Assembly (NCBI RefSeq): GCF_020882245.1
Contig: NC_083600.1
Span: 41,821,019 to 41,885,018 of the forward strand
Reading direction: 5' to 3'
Length of the DNA stretch: 64,000 nucleotides
Source: Rhopalosiphum padi
Lineage: Eukaryota > Arthropoda > Insecta > Hemiptera > Aphididae
Within the stretch, counting starts at the first letter, position 1. Each line of letters opens with the position of its first letter. The notes beneath the pieces were generated by a model. It was given only the letters and a program-made list of their open reading frames with translations. It was not told the DNA's origin and did not search any database. Both the position numbers and the translations under genes were made by a program. Shown piece after piece: positions 25,001-37,112 of this stretch.

Positions 25001-26167
25001 AGTTAACCTTTACTTCTATGAATATTTTATATTTGATTTATACTGGATGTGGAAGTGGGTTCTGAAAATTTAAAGAATGCTGTGGTTGTGCACAGAAGTA
25101 GATAAGTTAAACTGATTTGTTATTAGATTAAAGTTGTTGATATATAGTTTTACATCAGTAATCAAACTTGGACGTATATTAAATTTAAATTTATTGTTAC
25201 TATACTCGTACAACTAAATTGTTGTCGTAAATTTAGTATTCTTTTTGAAGGTAATTTTCCTTTGTGGGACACAATCTTAGAAATATTAGAATGGTATCTT
25301 GGAATGTATGATACCATTCTAAAATTTCCAATAGATCACGTGTTACTTGTCAATGATAACTGATGTAAAATTATTATATGAAACTAGACATTATGAACTT
25401 AAATCTAGTAACAAATTAGTTTATCTTAAAACAAATCATTATAAACCAATATATTATACATTATTGTTTTTCAGAGTCTAAAATATATTAATAATATTAA
25501 TTTCTATTTTAGGAGGAAAAACCTTCAATCTCCGGAACTCAAAAGCTTGTTACAGAGTTTACTAAAGAAATGTTTATTTCTGATGATAATTCCCACCATG
25601 GAATAAAAAAGGAAGATGGAATAGATTCCACATTTGATGAAAGTATGGGTTATAGAGATGATATAGGTGAGGACCTTAAGTCTGAATTAGAACTTAGCGA
25701 TGATAGTAAACTCGGGGATACGCCTGTTTTATCGACATTGGTTCCATTAGAAGCAGGAAATGTGTCTGCTGGTAAGTTATTACCAGTAATTATTATTAAA
25801 AACTGATCCATGTAATAAATGTATACTTGTAATTATCAAACTTTGAATTTATTTCAGACGACATTAAACATAAAATTGATCAGTTACAACAAGAAATTGA
25901 AGAACTTAAAGAACGTAAAAAACAACAAGATTTGGAAATTGCAAACATTGAAAATATAAACTTAAGAGAACGTTTTATAAATTTATCTAATAATTTACTT
26001 ACTGAGCAACTAGAAAAAGAACAACAGGTAAACTATATTTATTCTTTTCTTTGAATATTATTATACAATTTAATTTGAAGTTAATACTTATGAACTTTCA
26101 TTAATACATCATACATTTTTTTACTAATTTGTTTTAGATTCAAGAACTTCAATCATATCTTCTTTAA
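22034..26167 (+). CDS. Taf7: Transcription initiation factor TFIID subunit 7 (TAF7)
   Basis: TFIID subunit that binds TAF1 and restrains it during preinitiation-complex assembly in the nucleus. Nine exons: 22034-22096, 22324-22446, 22603-22683, 24115-24321, 24391-24535, 24686-24822, 25513-25771, 25858-26027, 26138-26167; phases join to give 404 residues. The N-terminal TAFII55 domain is clear: ELETEVILRVP, a segment ending VVDLPTIIEG, then YKTADICQM and KKYLWPHGITPPLKNVRKRR. A middle acidic region (SDSDEEAG, MDMDEDM) and a C-terminal coiled coil (HKIDQLQQEIEELKERKKQQ) complete the TAF7 layout. The start is the first ATG in a good AAAATGG context. Intron 3 contains a large palindromic repeat and intron 6 a short perfect hairpin. 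Convergent with the Tim10B-like gene, 654 bases apart. Confidence 0.95.
23686..23990. repeat. Long imperfect palindrome in TAF7 intron 3
   Basis: The left arm (about 23686-23830) and the inverted right arm (about 23860-23990) share ACATTTTTAATT, ATATTCTAAA, CAAAATTTTTTT, GAGTATTTAG and TATGAGT/AAGAGTTATA in the same order. The same module, unpaired, lies at about 9200-9330 in the hAT-like element. No reading frame. It looks like a MITE or an inverted pair of one repeat. Confidence 0.7.
25280..25329. repeat. Short hairpin in TAF7 intron 6
   Basis: The left arm GAAATATTAGAATGGTATC (25280-25298) pairs with 25310-25329; the innermost 13 bases (TTAGAATGGTATC) pair exactly around an 11-base loop, and weaker pairing continues outward. 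It could be a pre-miRNA-like fold, a tiny MITE, or chance. Confidence 0.6.
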
Positions 26168-26821
26168 TGTTGATAGATATAATTGTAATTTTGAATATAG
26201 GTAATAATTGTAATATTTATTTTTTTAGACTATATTTTTTAATGCTATAAATTATAATTTTTTAACCTTTGAGATTTATTTTATTGGTTGTGTTCATATT
26301 CTTATATATTAATATGTATATACATTTTAAATACACAATTGTACTTATTGAATATTGATATATATGTATATATTTTTTTGATTCACTTTTTTGTACCTGG
26401 AAATTTCTTATCAATAATAATGATCATATCTGATATCTACAAATTAAAATATACTATGGCATATCAGTCAAAAGAAAGCTCTATAAAAAGGAGATTTTTG
26501 TTTCATTGATCAAGAACTTTAGAATTATATTTATTTTATTAATGTGTTACATATTATTATTTATATATATACATTTATAAAATTGACTCAAACTAAATGA
26601 AAGACATTTTATATGTTACAAGCATATACATTTTTTAAATTAAGTTAAGCAAGACTGTATGTACATTTATTGGTTACATAGTTAGTGAAAGCAGGTAGAA
26701 AAACAGTATTATTATTGGATTTTGTTTATTTTTAAATTCAATTAATTATCACAATAATATTATATTTACAGTAACTAATTATTTATTTTAAACCTACATA
26801 TTACATTTTCAATCCTAATTC
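26168..26821. other. Convergent intergenic region, TAF7 / Tim10B-like
   Basis: This stretch holds the 3' ends of both flanking genes and is AT-rich without a credible frame. A minus-strand poly(A) hexamer lies at 26782-26787, 35 bases past the Tim10B-like stop. Confidence 0.5.
26782..26787 (-). terminator. Poly(A) signal for Tim10B-like gene
   Basis: TTTATT on the plus strand is AATAAA on the minus strand, 35 bases downstream of the stop. A second one lies at 26725-26730. Assigned by position. Confidence 0.45.
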
Positions 26822-27285
26822 TTATTCTGTCAATTCTGGTTTAACTATTTCTTTGTTTTCTGTATCGGAATTGTTTGAGTCAACAACAGTAGACTCCTGT
26901 TCGGCCTGTTTTTGAGAAGATTCTTCAACAAACTTTTGCATTGATTGTTGTTGATGCTCAATAAATGCTTGCATACATTTTTGATCGACCAACTTAGATT
27001 TCTGTACACATCTACTTGCACATGATGCCTACAAATATTATAAATATTATATTATACAGATTAATCATAAAAATTATTAATTATTTACTAACCTCTTCAC
27101 CTGTCAACCTGCTTTGTGATAATGTATACACACATTGTGAAAAACAATCGTCTGTTATTTTGTTATAGTTTTGTAAAAATTCTTTAATCTGCAAACATAA
27201 ATAAGTATTAATCAAAATATTTGAAGGTACTATGTAAAAAAAAATAATTACAAACATTTTTTAACTGAATTTCTTCGTCCATCAT
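26822..27285 (-). CDS. Tim10b: Mitochondrial import chaperone, small Tim, Tim10B/Tim9b type
   Basis: Small Tim proteins chaperone hydrophobic precursors across the mitochondrial intermembrane space; Tim10B docks the chaperone ring on the TIM22 carrier translocase. Three exons, 27256-27285, 27093-27188 and 26822-27028, join in phase to give 110 residues. The twin CX3C motif is plain: CFSQC and CASRC separated by 15 residues, each pair expected to form disulfides. The lead-in LKNIKEFLQNYNKITDD and VYTLSQSRL resemble remembered fly Tim9b (Tim10B) more than Tim9a or Tim10. The tail is Gln/Glu-rich and acidic (VVDSNNSDTENKE). Two Met codons open the frame (27285 and 27282); either could initiate. 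Divergent from arfaptin by 1.5 kb. Confidence 0.88.
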
Positions 27286-28812
27286 AGATATAGTTTATTT
27301 TACACAACTAATTTTTTGTTTGTTTTTACTATTTTATGTCTAGAACATAATATTCTATTTCTACGAGTAAGTACTTAGTACTTAAGCAGTAACAAGAACC
27401 TGAAGAACCAGACACAGAGTATGGGTTTAGACGGTCTGGTCGCAGAATTGAAAATTTGAATTATCAATTTTTATTTCTTTGATAATTTCTCCGTTTCGTT
27501 AGTAACTTTAGTTATTTGTTATCAACGCTTTCAATTAAATCGATAACAGCTTGTTCCTAACATCATATCTGTCAATTTGGAAAATCTGGATGGAAAATTG
27601 ATTATTTTTACATTTCTAGTTTCCCATATCCATAAATAGGTAAGTATTAAGAAATAAATTTAGTTCTTAATAATAGTACCAAATCTTATTCTGGAAATGG
27701 ATCATAAATAGTCAAAACAGTCATTAAATAAAAATGCATGGCTTGGCGATAGTCCTACCTGTACGATTCACTTAATTTAAATGGTAATTTTGTTTGTTTA
27801 TTTTTCTATAATAAAGTTTACGTGTTTCTGTCTATATTCGTGATGTTAACACAGTTTTTTGTGACTCATTTTCCTAAGCCTTTGGTGTTATCAATTACTA
27901 CTATTAATATTTAAATTTTGATGATGTAAAAATGGATAATACAATTTTAAAAAATTGAAAATTTTTTGTGAATTGAGTATGTAAAAAAATAAAACAATAA
28001 TAATAATAAATAAGTTATATTAAAAGAAATAGTTAACTTGTAAGTTTTTCAATTTTAAATTATGAAAATTATGTAAAATGTCAAAACAAATTTTATTCAA
28101 AATCAATTAATTTATTTGTTTTAATTTATTTAATTCAATATCTATTTGTAATAAATGTATACTATTTATTTTGTAGTAGTTACTGGTTGGTATTTTTTTT
28201 ACCCAATTAATTTTGTTATATCAGTTTTCTGATGTACATTTTAGTTTTAATTTATGTATTTTATTCATGGATTTGGTTTAGAAGGCATGTACATACTACC
28301 TTTATATTTACTCTTTTTATACATATATTAAATTATTTTAAAATAGATTTAAGTATTTAAACAGTACACTATTTGAACCAGGTATATAATATGTATAATC
28401 CATTTTATGTTTTAAACCGTGATTTAGTTTAACTAAAGTTGTGCCTATATTATAAGGTAACTAACCACATTCCACAGATTTACCATATATATTCCATGTC
28501 TATAGGTAGTACCTATCTTATACTTAGTGTTACCAAATCATATTATTATCTAAGTACATACTAAATCATTGAGTCATAATTGTAAACTGTGATATACCTA
28601 CTTGAATGTGTGTATCATGTTAATTTATAACATTTTAGATTAATAATTTTTGGTTATAGCCTATGAAATAATAATTTCAATGTTCATTTTTATTAAATAA
28701 AATGTGTGTCTATCATGGAATTTTTTCTATATTAAATGGTTATTATTATTGTTGTTTATAGGTAATCGTGAATTTGTGGTTATTTAACAATAAAACAATT
28801 CAATAAAAAAAA
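27286..28812. promoter_or_regulatory. Divergent intergenic region, Tim10B-like / arfaptin
   Basis: A 1.5-kb AT-rich gap between two divergent starts, so it must hold both promoters. No coding frame. A possible 3' splice site (TTGTTTATAG, ending 28761) just before the arfaptin ATG suggests that a 5' UTR exon may lie upstream. Confidence 0.4.
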
Positions 28813-31800
28813 ATGTCACGAATCACTATGGCTGGTGATCCTACAGTACATGAATATATAAACAGGAATGCAGAAACAGATAATATGCATCCTGCAATAT
28901 TAAGATCAGAAATTGAAGCAAGACCTCTGAGACCCAGAACATATGTTCCTAATTCATTGCCTCTTACCAATACTGCTGGTAAGTTCTATATTCTTTTACA
29001 ATTAAAAATGTATTTGTTAATTAATAATTAATATTTTTATTTAAGCTCCTAGAGGTTATACACCAAGTCCTACTCAAAATGGTGAAATTCCACATCAAAA
29101 ATTTCCTTCATCTAAAATTGATGTTATTAAAAATTGGAGCGTATCAACATATAAATGTACTAAACAATTAATCAATGAAAAACTTGGAAAATCATCTAAA
29201 ACAGTTGATATAGGTATTAAAAAATACTAATAAAACATTAGTACTTTTAACAAAGTTAAAAATTTGTAATTATATAATTTTAGAATTGGAGACTGAAATT
29301 GAGCAATTGAGAGAAACACAAAAAAAATATGGAAATATTTTGAAATTAGCTAAAAGCATGGCTACACAATTTCAATGTTTTATTTTAACCCAAGTAAGTA
29401 TTAGTTGAAAATTTCCTAAATTATTTTACTAAGTCAATGTTTTGATATTCAATTAATTTTTATTTTTATAAAGCAATCACTTGGAGAAGCATTTGCTGAA
29501 TTGGGGCAAAAGTCGCCAGAACTACAACAAGAGTTTGTACAGAATTCAGAAACTCAGAAATGTTTATCTAAGAATGGAGAAAGTTTATTGAATGCTCTCA
29601 ATTTTTTTGTTTCATCAGTCAACACTCTGTGTAATAAAACTATTGAAGATACATTAATTACCATAAAACAGTATGAATGTGCAAGGTAAATACAAATTGT
29701 ACTAGATGGTAATTGTTCTACCCTGATGAAAATGTTATCACCTATCACTTTGGTATGATATTGTCACCTCTTATTTGATGTATCATATTATATCATGTAT
29801 AATACTTATGAAAAAACTAATTTAATTATTCTATGATTTTTGGGAAAAACATGTAAGTATGTGTATAATATAAGAAAAGATGGTTATATTCCAAAATAAA
29901 TTAAAGTTAATTATAAAAATTAGGTGTTTGATATGTTGGTTTAAGTGGCGCCAAACTACTTTTTAATAGGTGGTGCAAACATAAATTTTAACCACCCACC
30001 CACCACTACCTAGACACCCTCAAAAATATTATTTCCATTGGGTCCAAGTACAATATCTATACATATAAAAATGCAGCCCTATTTCTCTTAGTCTCGATAT
30101 AAATTGAAAACGCCATTACTGGTTATTTTGATTTTTTTTAAATGAAAGAGCACATCTTGGAGTAGGTTCTAACGGGAGGAAAAAATTACGTAGAAAATTG
30201 GATAATTTTAGAAAACTATCTGATTCAAACATTCAGATTGCATTGTCATAACAACAGTAATGTAATAATAAAATAATAATACAATAATAATACGAGAATG
30301 TGCTTGGTGTAAAGAATATTGGACATCAAAAAATTCTATCTACATATAATAAATGGTATATAGGAATCGATTTTTACCGGAGATGACTGATAATTAGACA
30401 CCTATAATATTCTAAAATAATAATTTTTAATATGAAAAAAACAAATATAATACACGTGTGAAACCAGGTAGGTAATTTTATTGAGCATGCTTATAATAAA
30501 ACTTAAAATAAATATTGTTTTATACATACATATGTCTAACTATATAATATATATAATAAATTATTAACCAATAAGTTTTTTGCGTAATACTAAACTGGAT
30601 TTTGCAAAAACATCAACCACCTCATCATTATCTATGTGCATATCGAATTCGCATGATATAATTAATAATGACTCAAGACGATCTTGTTTTATAGTGCTCC
30701 TTAACCGATTTTTGATGATTTTTAATTTTAAACAATTTCAAAATAAATAGAATTTATAATCAATGGTATCATCTATACTATTTGTTTCTACAATTACTTG
30801 GTCATCAATAATCAAAGTATTATGGTGTTCGTTGTTCATAAAATCATATTAATAGGTACCTACTGGCTACTAAGTGTTAGTTTTACCAAACTATATAGAC
30901 CCAGTCACCCAGGTTAACCCACCCCCAATTTTAAGTCGTACTTTTATGTACTCGGCGCCACTGGTTGGTTTTATCATTTTTATAGTATTTTTCCCAGGAT
31001 TATTTTTAATAATATATGTGATGGATATATGATGGATGATACATGCAACATATATGATGATACATTTTCATATAATAGGAAATGAAAAACCAACAATATA
31101 AAAAAATATAACATATATTTTTTTATACATTATCAAAATTTAAAAATATAAATTATAAATTTTATTTAGAATTGAATACGATGCGTATCGTTCAGATCTT
31201 GAAATGTTAGCACAAATTCCAAGAACAGATTCTAATACAGTTCGTGTTGGTGATGCTCAGCAAAATTACCAACAGCACAAGGAAGAATTTGAAAAATTAC
31301 GTTCAGATGTGATTGTTAAGTTGAAATTTCTCGATGAAAATAGAGTAAGGATATTAGTTAAAATGTTATTAGTTACTTATTAGTATTAATGGTGGTTCAA
31401 ATATATCATAATTATGAAGAATTATTGTGGCGAACCTTTTTAAAGTCAAATGCCAAATTTTCCCAACCAAGGTTTTGAAAATTTTTCACGTGCCCAAAGG
31501 AAATTAAATTTTCTAAGGATAAAAATAAAGTTACTGATTTATTATATATTATCTTATTAAGTAAGCACACCTTTTTTTGTAATTATAATTTTTAAAATGT
31601 ATATAATTTTTTTCTTTGAATTTCTTATAACAGTTATAATCAAAACTTTATAAATAGCATCACTTTTAATATTTAAATTTTATCATGTGCCATTGAAATT
31701 TGATCAACCCACGCGTGCCGTAGCTTTGCTACCCCTGCTCTATAGCGTATTACTCACTTTTCATAACGAAACAATATATTATATTTCATATTACAATTTA

Positions 31801-32230
31801 CTATTTACGTGTTATTGTATTATAAATTACATAAGTAATTGGCAAAAATGCTGCAATTTCCAAGAACGATTACATTCTTTTATTATTGTAATTATAATAC
31901 CGATATTATTGATATTGAATATGTTCATTTTATTATCGACGTAATTTCTAACAAAAATTTTGTTTTTTTTAAACCTTCTATATAACGAAAGAAATCTCTT
32001 GGTCCTTTAAAATTTGTTATAGAGTTTTCACTGTATAAGTATATTTGTTTAACATTACTTTATTGTTTTAGGTGAAAGTGATGCATAAACAACTTTTGAT
32101 GTTTCATAATGCAACATTAGCATACTTTTCAAATAATCATCAAGCACTTGAAACTACCTTAAAACAATTTAATGTGAAACCTAAATCACCTACTGCTCCT
32201 TCAGTAGCTGCATCGTGGTTAGAAAAATAA
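28813..32230 (+). CDS. Arfip: Arfaptin (ARF/Rac/PI4P-binding BAR-type protein)
   Basis: Arfaptins form crescent AH/BAR dimers that sense curved trans-Golgi membranes and bind Arl1 and ARF GTPases. Six exons, 28813-28978, 29046-29213, 29284-29393, 29474-29685, 31170-31344 and 32072-32230, join in phase to give 329 residues, close to the ~340 of vertebrate arfaptin-2. The variable N-terminus (to about residue 75) is followed by KIDVIKNWSVSTYKCTKQLI, the conserved entry to the AH domain, then helices with LAKSMATQF, QSLGEAFAELGQKSPELQ, YDAYRSDLE and LLMFHNATLAYFSNN. The start is the first ATG after an A-rich leader; a second Met at codon 6 could also serve. Intron 4 (1.5 kb) holds a hAT-like element with a transposase relic; intron 5 holds further element ends. 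Confidence 0.94.
29943..30963. mobile_element. hAT-like element with perfect 8-bp target duplication
   Basis: The left end AAGTGGCGCCAAAC (CAGTGGCGCC with the first base changed) and the inverted right end CAGTGGCGCCGAG form terminal inverted repeats. The 8-mer GTTGGTTT flanks both sides exactly (29935-29942 and 30964-30971), the hAT duplication length and far too specific for chance here. The interior carries a decayed minus-strand hAT transposase C-terminus. It sits in arfaptin intron 4. Confidence 0.92.
30564..30839 (-). pseudogene. hAT transposase C-terminal dimerisation region, relic
   Basis: Inside the hAT-like element, the minus-strand frame from the Met at 30839 to the stop at 30564 has 92 codons with one internal stop at codon 34. 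The part after the stop (NRLRSTIKQDRLESLLIIS, then ending in VVDVFAKSS) resembles the hAT C-terminal dimer region found in zinc-finger-MYM and 52-kDa-repressor-like transposases, where LRSTM-QERL-LALISIE and a final D-FA are typical. The rest of the transposase is missing, so the element cannot mobilise itself. The family call rests on remembered consensus. Confidence 0.75.
31421..31738. mobile_element. Short hAT-like remnant in arfaptin intron 5
   Basis: The right end, read inverted, is CAGGGGTAGCAAAGCTACGG, continuing with GCACGC; this resembles the left end of the 8998 element (CAGGGATGGCAAATCCATGG, then CACGC). A matching but worn left end, GTGGCGAACC with TTTAAAG, lies near 31427. Boundaries are approximate and no target duplication is visible. 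Confidence 0.5.
31960..32036. mobile_element. Tc1/mariner (pogo/Tigger-like) terminal remnant
   Basis: Read on the minus strand from 32036 the sequence begins TACAGTGAAAACTCTATAAC, a typical pogo/Tigger inverted-repeat end, next to a TA. I did not find the partner end with confidence, so this is a fragment. Confidence 0.45.
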
Positions 32231-32494
32231 TTTAACTAAAAAGGTGGTTCCCAAATTTCTTCGTTTTACTTTATTTTATATTAAAAATTCAATTTAAATG
32301 TATTTATTTTACACTGTGATGATCTAATTTATTAACATTCTTTATTTTATTGTTTTAGCTTAACATGAGTAAATTTCATTAAAAAATGAATTTATGTGTA
32401 CTATTATCTGAATCGAGTATAGTTATTACATTTTTTGTATTCACTGTTTTGTTTTGTTTGCTTAGCATTTTGGCTAATTTAATTTTAGCTTTAA

Positions 32495-32500
32495 AATAAA
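32495..32500 (+). terminator. Poly(A) signal for arfaptin
   Basis: AATAAA 265 bases after the arfaptin stop, the first plain hexamer in the 3' flank. Assigned by position. Confidence 0.4.
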
Positions 32501-35500
32501 TATGTGATTTATTAAATATATATATATATCATTAATTATTAATTTCCATTATTTTTGTTTACTGCAACTTATTAATAACTTACACTTATATTTATTTATG
32601 CATATGACTACGTGGAACATTACGATAAAGTATTTAAATTTCATAATAGTATTAGTAGATATATATAACATAAATTAAAACAAAATGAATACACTTTTAG
32701 TATAGTAGGATAGGATTAGTTATATTTTCTCTTTTGTTATTAGAGTTGTACTTCAAGTTCCTCACTTAAACATTACGTTTTTGATATACACAATTTAGTA
32801 TTTACTAATATTACATATTTATTGATGACTAAAAATTAATTTATTTTTATTCATAATTTTTCAAATATTTGTTTTTTATTTAATATCTCTTTGAATTGGT
32901 TTAATTCCCATTTTTTCGCCTGTATTTTATTTGTTAAATTGTGCATAATGTATGAAATAAGCAAATTACCATATAGAAAACACAAGGGTATAGCAACCCT
33001 TGCTTTGACTAGAAGAACAAAATATATTGGGATTTTTAAATTGACCAGCTTATAATATGTTGCATCGGATATATTAATAAGTATAATAATATCATTAATA
33101 TCAAACACATAATATGTAAAATCATATGATTTCCTTTAATTTAGGAAAATGTTCAAATTCTACTTTCATTCTAAAATATTGTAGAAAAATTCTTAACAAG
33201 CTAATCCAGTAATAATTTTATTGTACATTTGTAAATATTTTTGACTTTTTTATAAGTTTTCTCGAAACTATTTATTCTATGCTTTTGTTTTCTAAGAAAA
33301 TAAGAAATAAAAATTACATGTAAATCAAAAACCAAATCCTTTTTTAAAAACAATACTTGTACCTGTAGATAAGGGTGATAAGGTTTTAGGCGCAACTAGT
33401 GGCGTATTTTGGGAGGTTGTCTTTGGAGTTAACTTTTAATTTTATTCATTACTGCAATATCGTAAAATATTGTTCAGGAGTCGGGACCCTCCTTAAAAGT
33501 CCAAAATACTACACTGGACGTAACTACTACTTTGCTAGTTCAACTATTTGCTTAAACAAGCTTTTTTTAACTTTCATCTTCATCAACTCAATTAGGTACT
33601 TTTGATTTTTCTGTGGAGCTAATCAATGCTAATTCAATAGATTTTAAACTTCAGATATAGCATGGACGCATGGTTATGAGTTTCATGTATCTTCCATACG
33701 TGACATTTCTAGTATAGAGCCATCACTATTCACGAGTCACTTTAACGTATTTGAAGGCTGAATAGAGTTGTATACTTTAAAGTACTAGGTAATGATTATT
33801 CTACATTTAAAATAATTTAATAACTATTACGCATAATATACGTCATACATATGACGTAGATCGTGGTCGTTTGTTAACAGCACTCTTCTTAAAAATGCCT
33901 TACATGAACACAAGGTTAGGTGGTAAACAATTTTATAAATTAATATTTTAAAGAGTGGAGTATCTTTTATATTTTTGTCAAGTTAAATTTAAAGTCCTTA
34001 TCGAAAAATCACAAGCAGGTTAAAACTATAATATCCTATATTAAGCGAAAAAAAATATTTAAGGAATACATTTTTTAAAATTAAGTTAATAAATAATATC
34101 GTTCTAAAATAAGATGAGGTATGCACAAATTAATATTAATTGGTGAGTACTTGAGTTTAAAAAATTCCTTTATAGTTGAGTTCGAGTGCTTGTGGCTTGA
34201 TACTACTATACATTTGTTTATACTCTAAATACGAGTACTCGACTTAATCGAGTACCTACTTGGCTATTCGACTATCTAAGAAAGGTTCATGGTTTTGAAT
34301 TTACAAAAATAGATCAATAGTAATAAATAAAGTTAATTTTTTTTAGAATGATTTAATTTATTTTTTATGCTTACTAGTTACTATCATATCAATAATAGAA
34401 CTTTGAAATTTCCGTGTAGGTAAATTTTCAAATATTCAAGCAATTTCGAGCAACCGGGCAATTTCAAATACTTGATTTGAGTAGGTACTCTTGAAAATTT
34501 TTATTACCTACTCTAACAAATAGAAATTTCAAGTATTCGCATCTACTCGTCGCTTTCCAATAAAAAAAAAATTTTCACCCAACTCCAAGTCCTGTTGTTG
34601 AGTGTTGTACCTAAACTCTGTCCACAAGCAAAATCGTTGTCTCATAATTTCGTTCGTTAAACAAACGTCGTTACCGTTAATGTTGTAGACCGGACAATCT
34701 GCTTATTGAATTAAAGTATGTAACATACTAACATGTGTATTGTTATTGCGTATTGTGTATTGATCTCAAAGCAATTAGGCGATTAGTACGTAACATGCAG
34801 TATAGGTACATCAAAATCCAATAATAATCAAGATTAGCCGATATGATCTATATGCAATAGAAAATTGTAAAATATTTATATTCATTTGTATTTGGCTTAT
34901 TAAAAAAAAATGCGAATATTAAGCTTTTAAAAATTCTAAAATAAAAAAAAAATACTATTCTCTAGACCATTCAGATGTGTTACGTAAAACAATGATGTGG
35001 TGCTTAAAATTTTCAAAATGTTAAAATAAATTCGATTAACAAAATACAAAAAACATGCAACATATTCTGTACAATAATACACGTGACGACGACCATGTCA
35101 AAGCACTTAAACACATATTAATTTAGGTATACATATAGTGTAAACTGTAATTGTAGAGTAGTAAGTGGTGTGTATAAAATAATAAACAGCTTTTAAAAAC
35201 GTTATAGTTAAAGTTCATGTAATGCATTTATATTAGCAACGCCTGTATACTGTATAGGAAATTAACTTTAGTTGTCTCAGTCGTCTGTCATCATAATTTT
35301 TTCAAGAGATTATCGTACGCACCCGCGTAGGATGTATTATCGCTACAAGTAATACGATATTATGTAGACACTAAAGACGTTGAAGGAAATTAATTTGTCG
35401 GGTTTTTATTATTTAATTAATTTTATCACAATATAATTTTTTTTTAATATTTAATTTCATATTTATATTATAAATTGCTATGATTTTAAATATTTTTGTT

Positions 35501-36618
35501 TCAAATAATGAATATTGAATATACAGTTTTAGAGCATACCCACCCAAAGTGTATACCTACTATTGTATAGCTTTTTAAATAGGTACCTATCTATAAGTCC
35601 TCAGCTTAACTCATAGTAATTTATACTTGGTAATATAGTTTATTATTATAATTATTTATGAAAGTAGGGCTTATGGATTTGTATACATGGGGATATTTTT
35701 ATTGGTCAGTCGTTTTACTCGTATTGCAGTTGCACTATGCTATTGTAGTTAGAATTTAAAATGTTTCATGAAAGTGTGATTAAAAATACGAATTGTTTTA
35801 TAGCACATTTTACAACCTTAAGATCATATATTTGATAATTTTAAAAACTTGACGTATTATTTTAAGCAAATAAAAATAAAGACTTAAAAAAATACTGTAA
35901 ATTCAGTAGAAGCAAAGGATAGGTACCTATATATACGCAATTATTATTTCACACTAATTTTTTTTCTACATTTTTTTTTTATAATTTTTTCTTAGTTTTT
36001 ATTTATATGAAAAATAACAATCTGTAATAAAATATTACAACAAGTATAGTGTATGCGGTTATTTATTATGACTTTAATACACACGAAAATAGTGGCGACA
36101 CTTATTGTAAGCAGATTTTACTAGGGTTGATTATAATTTAGGGTAATTGAGATTTAAGGATAATTCAAGTCTTTAAACCATTTTATCTTCAGCCTGCGTG
36201 GAGGATTAATATGTTAAGTGTCGGGGTCAATAGCAAATACTAGTGGTCAGTGGATTTGAGTAATTTGTCAATCGAGAGCATAATCGTTTACCTAAATATG
36301 ATTTTGGCAGTTTCTTCTATTGTATTTATTTTTAGAACTCTATGAAGGGTGTGGTTAGAGACATAGAATGAGATATTTGTGATCATACGTCTATAATTTT
36401 AATGTTCATTTTTCTGAGATTTTAATTAAGTAGGTACTTACACAGTATAGATTATAATAGACAAATTTTGCTCTAACGTGTTATAGGTAATATTCATAAA
36501 AAATCAAAACAATTATTTTTCCTACAAACGTGGATTTTTTTTTTATCATAATTCAGAATTTTACCTATTTTTGATTGATGGCTAAAATGGTACAAAATTA
36601 TTATAAATACCAATTAAT

Positions 36619-36765
36619 TTGTTTACGGTTTCATTTGCCATTTATTATCCTCGTCTTTACGAGGCAAACAGGAGGAACGTCGAAAAGCGACGGCCAAACC
36701 GGACCCGCAGCCAGCATGACCCATACTGCACTATACAGCATACATATCTATTAATTCTATTAGTA
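36619..36765 (+). other. GC-richer exon-like island, unassigned
   Basis: A ~100-base GC-rich patch in very AT-rich DNA. The plus frame from 36619 reads YPRLYEANRRNVEKRRPNRT in its middle, very rich in Arg and Asn, and ends soon after at 36831. It could be an isolated exon of an unrecognised gene, a retroposed fragment, or non-coding. I do not recognise a family. Confidence 0.25.
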
Positions 36766-37112
36766 TATATTATATGTACTGTGGTTTTATTATTATTTTT
36801 TTTTTTAATAAACAACACACATTTTAGTTGATAATAACTATTAAAAAATACAAAATAATTCATATCAAATGCTGTTTAATAAATGTAAAAAATGTACCTT
36901 TCTCTTTCTGTAAATGTTAAATTAATAATTTTAAATTTACTTACTTACTCGTCATCGTTTTATATGTATAGTACTTAATTAGTAAAACACTATTTTTAAT
37001 ATTACGTGTTATTACAACTATAAATATTTAAATCAAATAATAACAATATCCACAGAATGTAATGATGTACCTATTGATGTAATACACACTAAATATGGGT
37101 AGTTAGGTAGGT

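Larger units (their letters stand above)
32231..37112. other. AT-rich intergenic stretch, arfaptin to DRC1
   Basis: Mostly low-GC sequence without credible frames. It includes the arfaptin 3' UTR (AATAAA at 32495-32500), a solo element end (GTGGCGTATTTTGGGAGG, about 33399), and a GC-richer island at 36650-36740 listed separately. The 3' UTR of minus-strand DRC1 should occupy the right edge. Confidence 0.5.
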
